A program made the position numbers and the translations under genes. From positions 124,001 through 188,000 of the forward strand of contig JAQGBZ010000091.1 in the NCBI GenBank assembly GCA_034687125.1: a DNA stretch of 64,000 bases. Direction: 5' to 3'. The notes under the pieces were generated by a model that was not told the origin of the DNA, ran no database searches, and saw nothing but the letters and a program-made list of their open reading frames with translations. This document shows, in pieces, positions 60,101 through 64,000 of this stretch. Each line of letters opens with the position of its first letter. Position 1 is the first letter of the stretch. The stretch comes from Neelides folsomi (taxonomy: Eukaryota > Arthropoda > Collembola > Neelipleona > Neelidae).

Positions 60101-63100
60101 TATACAATAAAAAATATTAGTAAACATTATTGACAATAAATTAAACTTTTATCAATTACCAGCATGTTTGAGCACTCTCCCTTGTATTGTAGGAGAGAGT
60201 CGTTGTACAAGTGGAGCAATGAGCCAAGCAGCAGCAGATTTTGGTCTTTCTCCTTTCTCAGTCGGAGGTTTTGGAGGAGGAACAGTCGGAGGAGTCTTTT
60301 CTTGTTGCTTTTTTCCTCCACTCCGGGGAGATTTTCCAGGAGCAGGAGATGGAGTGGCCGAACTTTGAACATTGTAATCCTGACCTTCGTCTAAATTGAA
60401 TACTTCTAAGCAAGACCTCGCGACAATATCCAACCAATTCTGATACTCGGACATGTTATTCCCTTGACATGTCAATTGCTTCGATTGGAGTGTGAGATTG
60501 AGCCAAGCTTCTCTTAAATTCCATTGATCCAGCCCTAATTCAACAAAAATGAAAATATCAGTATTTATTCTCCGTGTTAAATGATACTTAAACAGTAAAT
60601 TAATTAAATATTGTAAACAAACCTTCCATAACACGAGGAATCAGAATTCGAGGATCAAGACTTTCTTCAGGCACCGGGTGTTCTGGATAGCAAACGAGAT
60701 GAAGCAATCTCTGAGCTTGTTTTTGAGACATCATTGGATCAAGGAGCATATCAGGCTTGCAGAATTCCTCAGGAATTTGAAGACATCTTTGACGAACCCA
60801 AGTCTCACTACACATCTGCTGAAGAGCTGACAAAGCAAAGGCGGCCAGCGTCCTTTGCTCTCCTCTGTAAATTCAAATAGCAAACGAAAGTTAAATTCAA
60901 CTGTTATAATTTTATCCCAAGTTATAATAATAAATAATTAAGAATTTAATGAATGCATTGAAGTTAACCTTATAGAATCAGATCTTTCTGAAGAAGGGTC
61001 AGAAGTCCCAAGGATGTGACTGATACTTAATTCAGCTTGTGACATTCCAGGGAGATTCCTTTGAACACGATGTCTTTCTCCAGACCCAGCAGCATCAGCA
61101 ACAAGGAGCATTGCTTTAAGTACAGCAAGAACGGGACCCAGTGTAACGCTGTTGTGAGTCGCTGAGAGGAGTCTTCTATCACAACTCAATTTCAATACAG
61201 GAGTTTGTCCATTATTTAAAGCCCCAGAAATTGGTTCTTGTGTCTTGAAAAGGCTGAGAAGAAGTTGAACCGTCAATCTGGCTCCTGCTTCTGTATCTCC
61301 ATCGGTTGGTCCTCGACCTAAATTAAATTGAATTATCATTAAAAGAATATTTTAACAATTACTAAATTATGATTAAAAATGTCTTACCTTGCTGCCAAGC
61401 TGAAAGGAGTGCATACGCCGCCACAACGACGATGTCTTGAAGAGAAAAACATTGACGAGCAACGAGGAGTGCCGTCAGAGTCGCCAGATTGGGATGAATT
61501 GAAAGATCCTTCACACGAACCTCAGAAAGCACATCAGTAAGGCCATGATGAGTTGGACTGCAAAGGCACCGAAGAACTCCAAGCCATTCAGCAGCTATGG
61601 AAGGCACAGCGGCTGTCATTTCCGCACACAAGGAAGCCAAATCATTGAGACGATCAAAATCCGCTTCATTGGATATGCTAAGAATCGAATTGACCACAAA
61701 GGCATATCTCAAAGTTTGACTCTCCTTCAATTGACAAAGGATCATAGGCTCAACCTAAAAACGTATTCGTTATATTTAGTAAAATTTCAGTGAAAAAACT
61801 ATTATGTTTATTTACTATTTATTATTATAATTTAATTATTTATAACAAATTGAATCGTTAAAATTGCTAAAATAATTACATGTCTACGAGGATTATCGAG
61901 ATTCTGTGTCATAAAAGTTTTGTTTTTCGTCCATCCATGTGAACCATCAGAAGGTTTGACGGGATTGCACAAGCTCGACCTCAATTTTGCAGCAGCTGGA
62001 GTGAGGAAATCACCAAAATTCTTTGTCCGAAAATACACACAACTGCTATGAAGCTCCGTAAGATATGCTAAGGCACAACGATCAGCCGTTCTTGCCACTG
62101 ATGGAATCACTCCAATATATTCACCCCTACAAATTAATAATCAAATTAAGTTATACTGCAAAATTGATGTATTAAAGAAAAGTTAGTTTTTGAATCATAT
62201 TTAAATTTCTTACTCTCCAGAAGAAGTATATCTCTTCATGATCCTAACCAAATATTCCCTCACAAGTTGTGTCATTTCATTGTCAACTAATAAAAAGTTA
62301 AAATTTTAAAATATTAAATAGTTAAGTATTTTGAATAGTTATGTAGGATTATTCTGAACTTACTGAGAACAGAACACTGATAGCGACGAAGAATGGCTAC
62401 CAAAACCAAAAGAAGAGATGATGAATAGGAATTTGCTATTCCGCTTCCTCTTTGGTTCAATTGGTATTCAACATCAGGAAGATCTCTTAAAAGTTGAATA
62501 CAGAGGTCGAGCAAACCGGTGATATTAAAAGCAATTTCCATCAATTCGCTCAAATATGACAAATGTTCAATGGTTGGTAAATAATTTCCTCTCCCTATTT
62601 AAACCATTCAAATGTTCATTAAAGAAATTCAAAGCCATTAAAACAATAAATTTAGAAAATTAACAATATTTACCAGAAGCAAAAGAAGAAACCATTTCCA
62701 CGGCCGATTGACCAATTAAAGACGTTATGGAATTTTGATCAAAATAAGGCAACCCGGAGAATTTCCCTTGAAGAGTTTCAAGATTGATTTCCGTTTTAGA
62801 ATGTTTTTTCACTCGGCTTCCATCGCTGATATCATAAGAGAATTTCTTGGAAAAAAGCTTCCCGAGCTCTTTGCTCACTTTCTTTACAATATGCCTCGCT
62901 TCGTCTCTCGATCGGCCAAATCCGTAAAGCAAAATGTGCCGTTGATTTACTTCATGTTGGTAACTCTCGTCCAGTGGAAGTGGAAAGTGTTTCACATATA
63001 GCCTGTGTCTTGACTGTTTTGCTGCTTCAGCTGGTGGTAAATGCGAAGCTCCAATGCTTTTTTCACTTGTTCCACTACTATGATTTTGAAACCCCGTTCC

Positions 63101-64000
63101 TCCACTTTCATCTTTTGGAGAATCGACCTTAAGTCATTTAAAATTATTAGTAATTTTCAAATATAAAACTATTTTAATATATTTTAAATAGAATTTTTCA
63201 GCTTAAGAGCAGTTATTAATCTCTTACTTGATCCATATTATTTTGTTGTTCTTGTTGGGTGTTTGTAATTCCCTGAACAAGGAAAACAAGATCATCATCA
63301 ATATTTTTATCATCATAGTCAGACTGCCGAGGAATATCCATTCTTGGTAAAGGAGCAAACAAAGGTCCACGATCTTCATTAAGGTCATGATGTGGAGTTG
63401 CTCCAGGTGTGACAGAAGAGACAGACACCGGAGTAGTTGGACCGGGATGTGAATTTGGTCCAGGTGTTTGAGCTTGAATTTGAGGCTGTGTGGAATTTGG
63501 ACCATTTGACCCTTGAGAGCCAACAGACGCCAAATCTCCTCTTGCAACAAGAGTACACAAATAAGCGTCGTGTGAGAAGATTTCTTGACGAATTAAGGCA
63601 GCAAAGAGATGAACCAACGAGGCAAAGGCGATTCGATTCGCTATTGATGAATCGTCAACTGTTTAGAAATTTATTTTACAAATATTTTACTATATTATTA
63701 TCATTATTGAATATTTAAAACTAAGTATAGTTTAAATAAAAATGGTTTTTTAAACAATAAATAAAATACCTAGAATAGGAGCATCCGTATCAAGGAATTT
63801 GAAGAGGAGATTATGGTAGATTGGTAGCCCATTAAAAGGCTCATTTGAATCATCATCGTTCGAAATTCCATTTTGACTATTCTCGTTCACTTCGCCGTTC
63901 CCGTCACTTCCATTTCCATTCATTGTCACATCATCACCTGACATGCTTTCGTTCTTTATAGGAGTGTTGTTTTCAGGAAATAAACCAGATTGATTTTCAG
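57135..64000 (-). CDS. MED12: Mediator complex subunit 12, C-terminal part, 17 exons, 5' end off window
   Basis: Exons in coding order: >64000-63770, 63658-63228, 63127-62674, 62594-62364, 62286-62214, 62126-61880, 61754-61388, 61317-60969, 60864-60623, 60534-60160, 60057-59867, 59638-59345, 59262-59104, 58984-58547, 58458-58329, 58251-57991 and 57865-57135. All keep frame and give about 1733 residues. MED12 belongs to the CDK8 kinase module of Mediator in the nucleus; its N-terminus, missing here, activates Cyclin C-CDK8. Diagnostic stretches: [35 protein letters not shown] (LCEWAV region), the long helical core, and [20 protein letters not shown] before the low-complexity C-terminus. That tail is rich in Gly, Met, Gln and Pro, with only short poly-Gln, where vertebrate MED12 has long Gln tracts. 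The left end is a true stop codon. Confidence 0.97.
57285..57434 (-). repeat. 15-bp coding minisatellite in MED12 tail
   Basis: Ten tandem units of 15 nt encode the pentapeptide GGQxM (variants AGQx[11 protein letters not shown]). Units differ mostly at the fourth codon, and length may vary between individuals. Confidence 0.9.
59720..59823. mobile_element. 104-bp MITE in a MED12 intron
   Basis: Imperfect ~30-bp inverted repeats begin CTCCCTGGGCAAGGA (left) and CTCCCCTGGAAAGAA (right, inverted). TA flanks at 59718-59719 and 59824-59825. It lies inside the 228-nt intron between exons 59867-60057 and 59345-59638. Confidence 0.75.

Overview
This is eukaryotic nuclear DNA. The genes have GT-AG introns, many short and some over 1 kb, and intergenic DNA is AT-rich and crowded with small inverted-repeat elements. 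The gene content is arthropod: akirin, five genes with the DM4/DM12 cysteine signature, an insect-type SLC16 transporter, and Tc1- and Tc3-like transposons. I infer a crustacean, perhaps a copepod such as a sea louse. That placement rests on general character, not on a diagnostic gene. No rRNA, tRNA, CRISPR or prokaryotic feature was seen.

Layout. 1-469: deleted Tc1-like element. 1488-4774 (+): MFSD6-like transporter, nine exons. 7515-9233 (+): 572-residue signal-peptide/one-TM protein. 10572-11689 (+): DM4/DM12-type secreted protein with a TATA box. 17726-18853 (+): second signal-peptide/one-TM protein with a His/Tyr-rich patch. 20202-21724: dead Tc3-like element. 21884-22086 (-): possible exon of a paralogue of the next gene. 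22590-25414: a MITE, then a 2.3-kb decayed transposon of uncertain family. 26774-28026 (-): small membrane protein with its own TATA box. 31078-31548 (+): akirin. 32413-39785: four tandem DM4/DM12-like genes (A -, B +, C -, D -). A 1.2-kb foldback repeat lies between A and B, and an 850-bp Tc1 derivative sits inside the last intron of C. 42572-46653 (-): SLC16 monocarboxylate-type transporter, ten exons. 51005-55522 (+): C-type-lectin-domain membrane protein with a 21-nt microexon and a long acidic tail. 57135-64000 (-): the C-terminal ~1733 residues of Mediator subunit MED12, 17 exons, running off the right edge.

How the genes relate. MED12 and akirin are nuclear transcription cofactors; the two solute carriers are membrane transporters. 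Most of the rest are arthropod-type secreted or single-pass proteins with little-known roles. The window shows no operon-like logic. Its main story is local duplication of DM4/DM12 genes and repeated colonisation by TA-targeting transposons and MITEs.

Exon coordinates were worked out by hand from splice consensus and frame continuity. Every multi-exon model given for the named genes keeps frame from start to stop, or to the window edge for MED12. Functions rest on recognised motifs, not on database searches.
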